Program-made: the position numbers and the translations under genes
Assembly: GCA_009787035.1 (NCBI GenBank)
Contig: WRGV01000027.1
Span: 1 to 6,095 of the forward strand
DNA: 6,095 nt
From: Propionibacteriaceae bacterium
GTDB lineage: Bacteria; Actinomycetota; Actinomycetes; Propionibacteriales; Propionibacteriaceae
Direction: 5' to 3'
Notes under the pieces: generated by a model
What the model was told of the DNA's origin: nothing
Databases searched by the model: none
Seen by the model: the letters and a program-made list of their open reading frames with translations, nothing else
Part shown: positions 1-4,900 of the stretch, piece by piece
How the letters are laid out: each line of letters starts with the position of its first letter
How positions within the stretch are numbered: position 1 is the first letter of the stretch

Positions 1-549
1 CGGCGGCACGGGCCCGGTTCTCCTGCGCGGTGAGCGTGACGATGTCGTGCGCGTAGCGTTCGGCCGAGTATTCCCACACGGCCCGCCACGACCCCGGATG
101 CGTATCACGGTCCCAGACCGGCTCTGCTCTCAGGTTGGGGTTGTTGTCACGGTTGGCGCCCCATTTCGGGGTGAGCGTGTCGATGATCTGCCCGTCAGCG
201 AACGCGTCCCCGTGCCAACGGAAACTGCCGGCCAGGTCGATGGGGGCTTTCACCATCCGTGATCCGACGATGAACCGGTGTCCGGCCTCGTCAAGGGCGG
301 TCAGGTTCTTCTTCGGCAGCATGCCCGCGTCTGCGACGATCACGATGTTCTTGATGCCGTGCCGAACTGGTTGACCATCGGTACGATGGTGTCCGTCTCG
401 GGGTGTTTCCCCTCGAAACATGCGACTTCCAGCGGGAACCCGCCCCTGTCGACCAGCAGGCCGACCACGACCTGGGGGTCCACGGACCGGTCTTTGCTGA
501 ACCCGACCTTGCGGAACTCGTCCTCCTTGGCGGCCTGGGTGCGCAGGGT
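1..549 (-). pseudogene. IS1634-family (IS4 superfamily) DDE transposase, internal fragment with frameshift
   Basis: Read on the minus strand from about 549 down, the frame gives KEDEFRKVGFSKDRSVDPQV, then VVVGLLVDRGGFPLEVACFE, and stops at TGA 342-340. The next frame continues the same protein: GIKNIVIVADAGMLPKKNL, then HRFIVGSRMVKAPIDL, then FRWHGDAFADGQIIDTLTP, to the window edge. This order is what I know from actinobacterial IS1634-type transposases; the Asp of VVADAGML is the expected second catalytic carboxylate. One missing base explains the shift: adding a C (minus strand) between 364 and 363 restores Q-F-R-H-G-I-K. The N-terminal part, with the first catalytic Asp, is absent because homology ends near 549, where a different element begins. 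The C-terminal part, with the catalytic Glu, lies beyond the left edge. The product would cut and paste its own IS but cannot be functional here. Family assignment is from memory of conserved motifs, not from a search. Confidence 0.85.
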
Positions 550-583
550 TTATGCCGATGTCAAGGTTATGCCGATGTCATGG
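550..583. repeat. Two-copy 17-bp tandem repeat at the mobile-element junction
   Basis: Copy 1 (550-566) is ttatgccgatgtcaagg and copy 2 (567-583) is ttatgccgatgtcatgg, matching at 16 of 17 positions. The repeat starts where IS1634 transposase homology ends and lies about 95 bases upstream of the first tyrosine recombinase. A weaker inverted copy of the core ATGCCGA occurs at 623-629. Short repeated arms next to recombinase genes are typical of recombinase-binding sites, so I infer that this is the left terminus of the RIT-like element. No inverted partner copy is present at the other end within the window. Confidence 0.7.
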
Positions 584-666
584 TGTTTGGCCTTGTCAGA
601 TTTGGGGGCGGCAGAGTCTGTGTCGGCATTATCTGGAGAGCTGGGTGGTTCGGGGGTTTTGCCTTC

Positions 667-671
667 GGAGG
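667..671 (+). promoter_or_regulatory. Ribosome binding site of the first recombinase
   Basis: GGAGG lies seven bases upstream of ATG 679-681. The frame is open upstream to before 403, but that stretch crosses the repeat and IS1634 sequence, so this site decides the start at 679. Confidence 0.7.
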
Positions 672-678
672 TGTTGTG

Positions 679-1890
679 ATGCGTGTTGTCCAGCTGGGTG
701 GTCCCAGGGGGCTGTTGGTTGTGGTGGTGTTGTCCAGGTTGTGGGCCTGGGTCGTTGAGCAGGGATATGCGCCCGGGTCGGGTGTCCAGATCGTGACGGT
801 GGCGGTCTGGTTGAGCGTGTGGATGGAGGACCACGGTCTCGGCTCGTCGGCCGTGGTGGACGACGCCATGTTGGACGAGTTGGTCGGCGGGTATGCGGCA
901 GGGGTTCTTGGCTGTGCGACGGTGGTGGGCAGGATTCCTGCGGTACGTCGGTTCTTCACGGCGCTGGGCAACCGGTGTCCGAGGATGGCTGCGCTGCCGG
1001 GGTCTGTCTGGGTGGAGGCCGAGTTGGACGCGTGGGGGTGTTGGTAGCAGCGTCTGGGCGGCGTCACGCCGAGGGTGGTGGACACGCGCCGCTGGTGGGT
1101 GCGCGGGTTGCTGGTTGGGTTGGACGACGGCGCACGGGTGGTGTGGGAAGTGTTGGATGCAGGCGTGTTGAACCGGTACGTGTTCGAACGCGCGGCCGGG
1201 TGTTCGCTGGCGTCGCGGGCGTATCTGGTCGACGCGTTGCGGTCGCTGTTGCGGTGGGCGTTGGCGGCAGGACGCGTTGAGACGGATCTGACGCCGGGGA
1301 TTCTGCGCGCGAGGATGTCGCGGGCCAGGCTGCCACGCGGGCTGGCGCCGGCGCAGGTCGATGCGATGGCCGCGGCGATGAACCCGGACCCGGTCGTGGA
1401 CGCGCGTGACCGTGCGGTGGTCGTGATGCTGGCGCGGTTGGGGTTGCGTGCCGGGGAAGCGGCCGGGTTGAGCCTCGACGACATCGATTGGGCTGTCGGG
1501 CGGCTGCGGGTGGTCGGGAAGAACCAGCGCCGGCTGGTGTTGCCGTTGCTGGACGATGTCGGGCGGGTGTTCGTCGCGTGGCTGCGGCTGCGCCCGGTCG
1601 CGGAGGACCGGGCGGTGTTCGTGCGGTTGCGGGCCTCGATCCGTGGGTTGAGCGTGCAGGGGATCTCTGACATCGTCAAACATGTCGCTGAGCGTGCGGG
1701 CCTGGGTTTGGCGCATTCGTATCTGTGGCGGCACACGGCCGCGATGAACGTGATCAGCGCGGGCGGCATCCTGGTCGATGCCTAGGAACTGCTCGGGCAT
1801 GCCAGCGCGGCCGCCATCTATGTGTATGCGCGGGCGGACCTGGTGTCGCTGCGGGTGCTGGCCACGTCGTTCGGGAGGGTGCCGTCATGA
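679..1890 (+). pseudogene. Tyrosine recombinase (RitA-like) with two in-frame amber codons
   Basis: The frame is 403 codons plus TGA, about the length expected for the first recombinase of such sets. It is interrupted only by TAG at 1045-1047 (codon 123) and TAG at 1783-1785 (codon 369); the protein continues in the same frame after both. An N-terminal DNA-binding half (about 1-225) precedes the catalytic domain. Visible catalytic features are Arg257 in LGLRAGEAAGL, Lys281 in VVGKNQRR, a box II with His346 and Arg351 in AHSYLWRHTAA, His374 in ELLGHAS, and Tyr381/Tyr383 near the C-terminus (IYVYARADL). Codon 369 stands where relatives commonly have Gln before ELLGH (CAG to TAG). Codon 123 sits in W-stop-QR, where Leu or Trp would be usual. 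Box II has four residues between His and Arg instead of two. Probably inactive: a product ending at codon 122 or 368 lacks the tyrosine nucleophile. Readthrough is possible but unsupported. Confidence 0.8.
1873..1879 (+). promoter_or_regulatory. Ribosome binding site of the second recombinase, inside the end of the first
   Basis: GGGAGGG ends seven bases before ATG 1887-1889. The site lies in the last codons of the upstream recombinase, whose TGA (1888-1890) overlaps this ATG, so the two genes were probably translationally coupled. The amber codons upstream would weaken that coupling. Confidence 0.65.
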
Positions 1891-2498
1891 ACTGGGACGA
1901 GCATCTTTCGGCCTATCTGCGCCAGCGGCGCGGGCTGGGGTTCCAGCTGATGTCGGTGGAACGCGCGCTGCGGGGCTTCTGCGCCTGGATGGAGGCCCGC
2001 GGCGGCGCTGATGTGTTCAGTCTCGACGACGCGGTGGCGTGGGCGCGGGGCCCGGCCGGCACGACGCCGGCGTACCAGGCCGGCCGCCTGTCGATGTTGC
2101 GCGGGTTTGCTGCCTGGCTGAACACCGTCGGCGTCGACGTGCCCGTCATCCCGGCGGGCTTGCTGCGGGCGGACGCCAACAGGGCGGTCCCGTACATTTA
2201 CACGCAGGCCGACCTCGACGCGCTGTTGGCAGCGTGCCCGGGTATCTCCCGGACCAGTCGGGTTGGTGTGATGATGGGCACCCTGATCGGGTTGCTGGCT
2301 TCCACGGGGCTGCGCCCCGGGGAGGCGCTGAACCTGCGCGAGTCCGACATCGACGCCGACCAGGCCGTGTTGTTCGTGTCGAAAGGCAAAGGCTCGCTGG
2401 CCCGCCGGGCCGCGCGCAGCGCGGTGCGCGTCGCCGGGGGTTCGCGTCCGGGGCCCGGCGTCACGGGCGGTCTGGTGCTGCTGGCCATCCGCCCATGA
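1887..2498 (+). pseudogene. Second tyrosine recombinase (RitB-like), C-terminally truncated
   Basis: The open frame encodes 203 residues, against roughly 300 or more for complete relatives. The N-terminal SAM-like domain is clear: LSAYLRQRRGLGFQLMSVE, then FCAWMEARGG, then YQAGRLSMLRGFAAWL. The catalytic domain starts with IGLLASTGLRPGEALNLRES, giving the box I Arg at residue 143, and the beta-hairpin lysine region VSKGKG follows at residues 165-169. After about residue 172 (position 2400) the sequence becomes an Arg/Gly/Pro-rich tail unlike recombinases. No box II HxxR, no LLGH motif and no tyrosine nucleophile appear in any forward frame downstream. The start at 1887 is supported by a Shine-Dalgarno and the ATGA overlap. 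It cannot cut DNA as it stands. Truncation may come from a deletion joining this gene to unrelated sequence. Confidence 0.75.
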
Positions 2499-2659
2499 TA
2501 GCGTCGCGGCCTCGCCCCGCCCGGCATCGCCGCGTCGCCGTCCCCGCAGGGGAGACGGCCATGGCCTTGGCGCACCGGCCCATGTCATGGGGGCTCATCT
2601 GTCGGCGGTGGTGACGCCAGGGATCTGCGGGCGAAGAGATGTAACGATTTGATGACGAT

Positions 2660-2679
2660 GCCGCGAAAAGCCGCGGCAG
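2660..2679. other. Perfect 7-bp stem hairpin
   Basis: TGCCGCG (2660-2666) and CGCGGCA (2673-2679) pair perfectly around the six-base loop aaaagc. No T-run follows on either strand, so it is not a classical intrinsic terminator, though it could reduce transcription entering from the recombinase side. Confidence 0.4.
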
Positions 2680-2849
2680 TCCTCGCAAGGGTAACCTTGT
2701 CTGGCAACGTGAAGCTCACTGGTAGACCAGAGATTCTGAAAGCCAAATTCGAACGGCAATCGTTCGGCGAAGGCCAACAAGAATCCTCTCCGGAGAACCA
2801 GCCGATTCCGGAAACCAAGCGCGAGTGCCAGCCGCTCGACCAAGCACCG

Positions 2850-2855
2850 AAAGGA
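2850..2855 (+). promoter_or_regulatory. Ribosome binding site of the secreted-protein gene
   Basis: AAAGGA lies eight bases before ATG 2864-2866. It selects this start over the in-frame ATG at 2825, which would put a polar stretch in front of an otherwise standard signal peptide. Confidence 0.65.
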
Positions 2856-2863
2856 ACCATACA

Positions 2864-3103
2864 ATGAGAAAGATCGTGGGAGCCACTATTGGTGGCATGA
2901 TCATCATCGTTGCAGTGTTGGTGGGCGCAGTTACGCCCGCACATGCGGCGACTCATCCAGACCAGAAAGACTCCTTGTCCCGGCTCGTCGAACTGAATTC
3001 CGGCATCTCCGAGAATGAGATGCTGGAAGCGATCCAGGCGGTCGCCACCCAGACAGGCATGTCCGCAGAAGACGTCATGTGCCAGGCGCTGGCTGAGCCT
3101 TGA
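2864..3103 (+). CDS. Small secreted protein of unknown function, 3' end replaced by an IS
   Basis: The product has 79 residues. Residues 1-28 form a classical Sec signal peptide: MRK, a hydrophobic core (GGMIIIVAVLVGAV) and the cleavage motif AHA at 26-28. The mature part is acidic and probably helical (DSLSRLVELNSGISENEMLE, then IQAVATQTGMSAEDV), with one Cys at 73. It would be exported to the cell surface or medium. The last sense codon before the IS is Glu78 (3095-3097); Pro79 and the TGA stop (3101-3103) lie inside the left end of the IS1380 element, so the natural C-terminus is missing. If the IS is removed, the frame continues at 4338 for 51 more codons with a Ser/Asp-rich linker. The helical N-domain plus linker resembles the front of larger secreted actinobacterial proteins with a C-terminal enzyme or binding domain; that is recollection, and no function should be assigned. 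Confidence 0.75.
   Translation: MRKIVGATIGGMIIIVAVLVGAVTPAHAATHPDQKDSLSRLVELNSGISENEMLEAIQAVATQTGMSAEDVMCQALAEP
3093..3097 (+). repeat. Left copy of the probable IS1380 target-site duplication
   Basis: ctgag directly flanks the left end of the IS, and ctgaa (4333-4337) directly flanks the right end, matching at four of five positions. Known IS1380-family duplications are about 4-5 bp. Both versions keep the Glu codon of the interrupted frame. Confidence 0.5.
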
Positions 3104-3113
3104 TCCACCGTTG
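3096..3113 (+). repeat. Left terminal inverted repeat of the IS1380 element
   Basis: agccttgatccaccgttg matches the reverse complement of 4317-4334 at 17 of 18 positions. The outer two bases (ag) probably belong to the flank, so the element proper is taken to begin with CCTTGATCC at 3098. The repeat supplies the TGA stop of the interrupted secreted-protein gene. Confidence 0.85.
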
Positions 3114-3121
3114 ATCAGGGT

Positions 3122-3127
3122 TTGACA
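3122..3127 (+). promoter_or_regulatory. Possible -35 box of the IS1380 transposase promoter
   Basis: A perfect TTGACA lies just inside the left inverted repeat, pointing toward the transposase. The best -10 at normal spacing is only gaatga (3146-3151, 18-base spacer), which is poor. Tentative. Confidence 0.25.
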
Positions 3128-3149
3128 TTAGGCCCGAATACAACGGAAT

Positions 3150-3166
3150 GACCTTCTGGCAAGGTC
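3150..3166. other. Hairpin between the IS left end and the transposase start
   Basis: GACCTT (3150-3155) pairs with AAGGTC (3161-3166) around ctggc. In transcripts entering from outside it could form ahead of the transposase start at 3220. Such structures are known to limit translation of other IS transposases from read-through RNA; here this is only a possibility. Confidence 0.35.
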
Positions 3167-3219
3167 TAATGATGTTTAGATGACAATCATGGAACCTGCC
3201 GATAAAGGTCACTTCGCAA

Positions 3220-4178
3220 GTGAAAGCATACCCCAGCCCCGCGCCCGTGTTCGACGACCCGAACCTGACCGGGCAGGCCGGTCTGGGGCCCGTGCTCGCC
3301 CTGGCCGGGCGGGCCGGCCTGGAAGAAGCCCTGTCCGGGCTGAGCGTGCCCGTGGCCAACCCGGGATTGAAGGCCCGCGCCGTGCTCGCCGGGATGCTGG
3401 CCGAGGCGGACAGCATCGACGACCTGGACGCGCTCCGCGCCGGGGCGACGCCCCGCCTGGTCAAGACCGTGCGCGCCCCGTCCACCCTGGGCAGCTATCT
3501 GAGAGGGTTCACCCACGGGCACGTCCGCCAGCTCGGAGCCGCCAACACCGCAGTGCTGGCGGGGCTGGCCCGGGCCGTGGCCGCGGCGATCGCCGTGATC
3601 CCCGAGACGGGGTGGATCCCGATCCTCTACCCCCAGGCGATCTGGGACCAAGACCAGCAGGCCTGGATCTGTGACGCCGAAGTCGCCGAAACCGGTTTCA
3701 CCGCGTTCGCCTCGAAGCCTGAGGCCCAGCGGGTCAACGCCCGGCTGGTCGTGCGCTGCGTCAAACGGTTGGGCCCCGAGCTCCAGGACGCGCTGCTGCC
3801 CGGCTGGCGGCATCACCCGTTCATCACCAACTCGACCCTGGACGCCGTCGAAGCCGACCAGACACACCGACGCCACGCCGTCGTCGAGCAAGTCATCGAA
3901 GAACTCAAGAATGGCCCCTGGCGCACCTGCCCTCCGGGAAATACGTCGCCAACGCCGCCTGGGCCCAGTTCGCGATCATCGCGCACAACCTGCTGCGCGC
4001 CGCCGCGGTCGCCGCCGGGATGGTCACCGCCCGCGCGAACACCGTCCGCGTCGTCATCGTCAACATCCCCGGCCGCCTGGCCGTCACCGCCCGCCGCCTG
4101 CGGATGCACCTGCCCCGGGCCTGGCCATCAGAACACGACTGGCTGCAACTCGACCGCCTGGCCAACCAACGCGAATAA
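3220..4178 (+). pseudogene. IS1380-family transposase with central deletion and frameshift
   Basis: Starting at GTG 3220 the protein shows the family N-terminus: FDDPNL at 11-16, MLAEADSIDDLDALRAGA at 59-76, and APSTLGSYLRGFTHGHVRQL at 86-105. From about residue 118 (near 3571) it jumps to IPETGWIPILYPQAIWD at 127-143, which in intact relatives comes well downstream. The segment with the first two catalytic Asp residues, about 130 residues, is missing. DAEVAETGFTAFASK (152-166) and HRRHAVVEQVIEELK (216-230, catalytic Glu223) follow. At 3915-3918 a run of four C has lost one base; reading on in the shifted frame restores LAHLPSGKYVANAAWAQFAI, then IAHNLLRAAAVAAGM, to TAA 4176-4178. Ribosomes staying in the first frame run on to 4506 in meaningless sequence. 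The start has only a weak AAAGG, 11 bases upstream. It cannot transpose itself. Confidence 0.88.
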
Positions 4179-4237
4179 CCCCCGACACCCCCTGCCAACC
4201 CACGACACGAGGAAGGACAACCGAACACCGAACCCCA

Positions 4238-4252
4238 GCCCGGACACCGGGC
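4238..4252. other. Short hairpin downstream of the IS1380 transposase
   Basis: GCCCGG (4238-4243) pairs with CCGGGC (4247-4252) around aca. It lies in the 138-base C-rich, gene-free segment between the transposase stop and the right terminal repeat. There is no T-run, so terminator function is doubtful. Confidence 0.3.
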
Positions 4253-4316
4253 CGGACACTCACACCCCCGCCCCGACGCCAGCAAGACCCATGCCTCCGC
4301 AAGAAGTCACTAACGA

Positions 4317-4334
4317 CATCGGTGGATCAAGGCT
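4317..4334 (-). repeat. Right terminal inverted repeat of the IS1380 element
   Basis: catcggtggatcaaggct is the inverted partner of 3096-3113 with one mismatch. The element proper is taken to end at 4332; the next five bases (ctgaa) are the right flank. Confidence 0.85.
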
Positions 4335-4337
4335 GAA
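4333..4337 (+). repeat. Right copy of the probable IS1380 target-site duplication
   Basis: ctgaa here faces ctgag at 3093-3097. Deleting 3098-4337 rejoins the secreted-protein reading frame without a shift, which supports these borders. Confidence 0.5.
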
Positions 4338-4493
4338 CGTGACTCGTCGCAAGTGGATAGCCGCAGTCAGGATGACAGCCCATCCAGCCCGGCACTATCA
4401 GGATCAACTGGGTGGGCGACGTCGGGGTGGCTGTCGCCGGTACGGCAGGAGAATGAAGTCTTTCGGACGAGTATTATGCGGAGTACAGCCTGA
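4338..4493 (+). pseudogene. Distal remnant of the secreted-protein gene, separated by the IS
   Basis: After the right IS flank the frame of the 2864 gene resumes with CGT GAC (4338-4343). It reads a Ser/Asp-rich, low-complexity linker (RDSSQVDSRSQDDSPSSPAL), then SGSTGWATSGWLSPVRQENE and VFRTSIMRSTA, ending at TGA 4491-4493. With the proximal part this would make a protein of about 129 residues. The linker composition fits an extracellular inter-domain spacer. The tail after it may be only the first residues of a lost domain, because from about 4460 another frame (SDEYYAEYSLKVVTDMGG) looks like the real coding sequence and belongs to the next gene. There is no start codon or ribosome binding site of its own, so it is probably not translated now. 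Confidence 0.5.
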
Positions 4494-4495
4494 AG

Positions 4496-4900
4496 GTGGT
4501 GACTGATATGGGTGGCGAAGTGGGCTATGTCGACTTGCTGCAGCATCCGGCGACGCAGGCGCTGGCAGACAAGGCGGGCACGGAATGCAACGCGCGCTAC
4601 CCCTTGTCGGCTAATAAGGCCAAACCGACTGTGGATGCTGCGGCCTACCAGCGGATGTTGCAGACCCGGGAGTGCCTGATCGCGCACGGTTACGCCATAC
4701 CTGATCCCCCGAGCGAGGTGGCGTGGATCGACGCCGGCATGTACGGGGCGTGGAATCCCTACGTGGAGTTCATCGGTTCGGGAGCGCAGTACAAGATCCC
4801 GGAGGCGACGCTGTTCGCGTTGGACGCGGCTTGTCCGCAGCCGGGGGTGAACGATCAGGTTCAGGTGCCGTCGGAAGCGTATGCCAATGGAAACGGCTGA
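4496..4900 (+). CDS. Conserved-looking protein of unknown function, apparently missing its N-terminus
   Basis: From GTG 4496 the product has 134 residues; ATG 4508 is an alternative start, with AAGG (4493-4496) 11 bases before it. The frame is already open and protein-like upstream from 4457 (SDEYYAEYSLKVVTDMGGEV) until TGA 4454-4456. I therefore think the original gene began further left and lost its 5' end, including any signal peptide or lipobox, in a deletion. Visible features are three Cys (31, 60, 113), the block YQRMLQTRECLIAHGYAIPD at 51-70, then PPSEVAWID and WNPYVEF. A Cys-containing helix followed by GY-x-IP-x-PPSE is, as I recall, found in small actinobacterial envelope lipoproteins next to adaptor/ABC-transporter genes. 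It overlaps the next gene by 14 bases and was probably co-transcribed with it. Without a signal sequence the present product would stay cytoplasmic. Function unknown. Confidence 0.65.
   Translation: MVTDMGGEVGYVDLLQHPATQALADKAGTECNARYPLSANKAKPTVDAAAYQRMLQTRECLIAHGYAIPDPPSEVAWIDAGMYGAWNPYVEFIGSGAQYKIPEATLFALDAACPQPGVNDQVQVPSEAYANGNG

Larger units (their letters stand above)
550..2498 (+). mobile_element. Degenerate RIT-like (recombinase in trio) element, left part
   Basis: Two tyrosine recombinases of different length lie in the same orientation with an ATGA start/stop overlap (1887-1890), and a 17-bp tandem repeat marks the left border. Translationally coupled sets of three tyrosine recombinases in fixed order are the hallmark of RIT elements. 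Only two are visible here; the second is cut short and no third is seen, so the right side has been deleted. The exact right border is unknown: recognisable recombinase sequence ends near 2400, and 2498 is only the end of the open frame. The left border abuts an IS1634 transposase gene that it appears to have split. Alternative: an unrelated pair of integrases; the overlap and order make the RIT reading more likely. Confidence 0.55.
2499..2863. other. Region without a convincing gene, rich in inverted repeats
   Basis: I see no frame with recognisable protein here. The stretch holds three inverted repeats: 2538-2558 (CCGTCCCC, loop GCA, GGGGAGACGG with two unpaired bases), the palindrome cccatgtcatggg at 2579-2591, and a hairpin at 2660-2679. 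Base composition becomes more A+T-rich from about 2640, suggesting that the junction between the decayed element and the older chromosomal sequence lies at about 2600-2650. The last 200 bases should hold the promoter of the secreted-protein gene at 2864, but I cannot point to convincing -35 and -10 boxes. Confidence 0.5.
3098..4332 (+). mobile_element. IS1380-family element, internally deleted
   Basis: The element is bounded by inverted repeats: CCTTGATCCACCG at 3098-3110 and its complement CGGTGGATCAAGG at 4320-4332. It is flanked by near-identical pentamers (ctgag and ctgaa). It carries one transposase gene in plus orientation. Its 1235 bases are shorter than the roughly 1.6-1.7 kb usual for the family; the shortfall matches a loss of about 400 bases from the middle of the transposase. 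The element is therefore non-autonomous, but its ends could still be used by an intact transposase elsewhere in the genome. Confidence 0.85.

Noticed and set aside
550..583. CRISPR-like repeats
   Set aside because: Only two directly adjacent copies with no spacers and no cas genes.
550..1800. Long minus-strand open frames of about 400 codons opposite the first recombinase
   Set aside because: They are rich in Arg, Pro, His and Gln, have no recognisable domain, and mirror a clear recombinase on the plus strand; they are frame shadows of GC-rich DNA.
679..1890. Genome-wide TAG recoding as the explanation for the amber codons
   Set aside because: The two positions seem to have had different ancestral residues, and the gene belongs to a decayed element; two nonsense mutations are simpler.
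2410..2424. GC-only hairpin at the end of the second recombinase as a terminator
   Set aside because: Six-bp stem with a three-base loop but no T-run, inside an open frame; expected by chance in such GC-rich sequence.
2685..2700. aagggtaacctt near-palindrome as an operator upstream of the secreted-protein gene
   Set aside because: Only short imperfect arms, more than 160 bases from the start codon and with no promoter beside it.
2649..2867. Short plus-strand frame of 72 codons upstream of the secreted-protein gene
   Set aside because: No ribosome binding site, no recognisable motif, and it overlaps the start of the signal-peptide gene in another frame.
3919..4506. Continuation of the IS1380 transposase first frame after the C-run
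   Set aside because: It is Pro/Ser/Thr-rich nonsense; the transposase C-terminus lies in the neighbouring frame ending at 4178.
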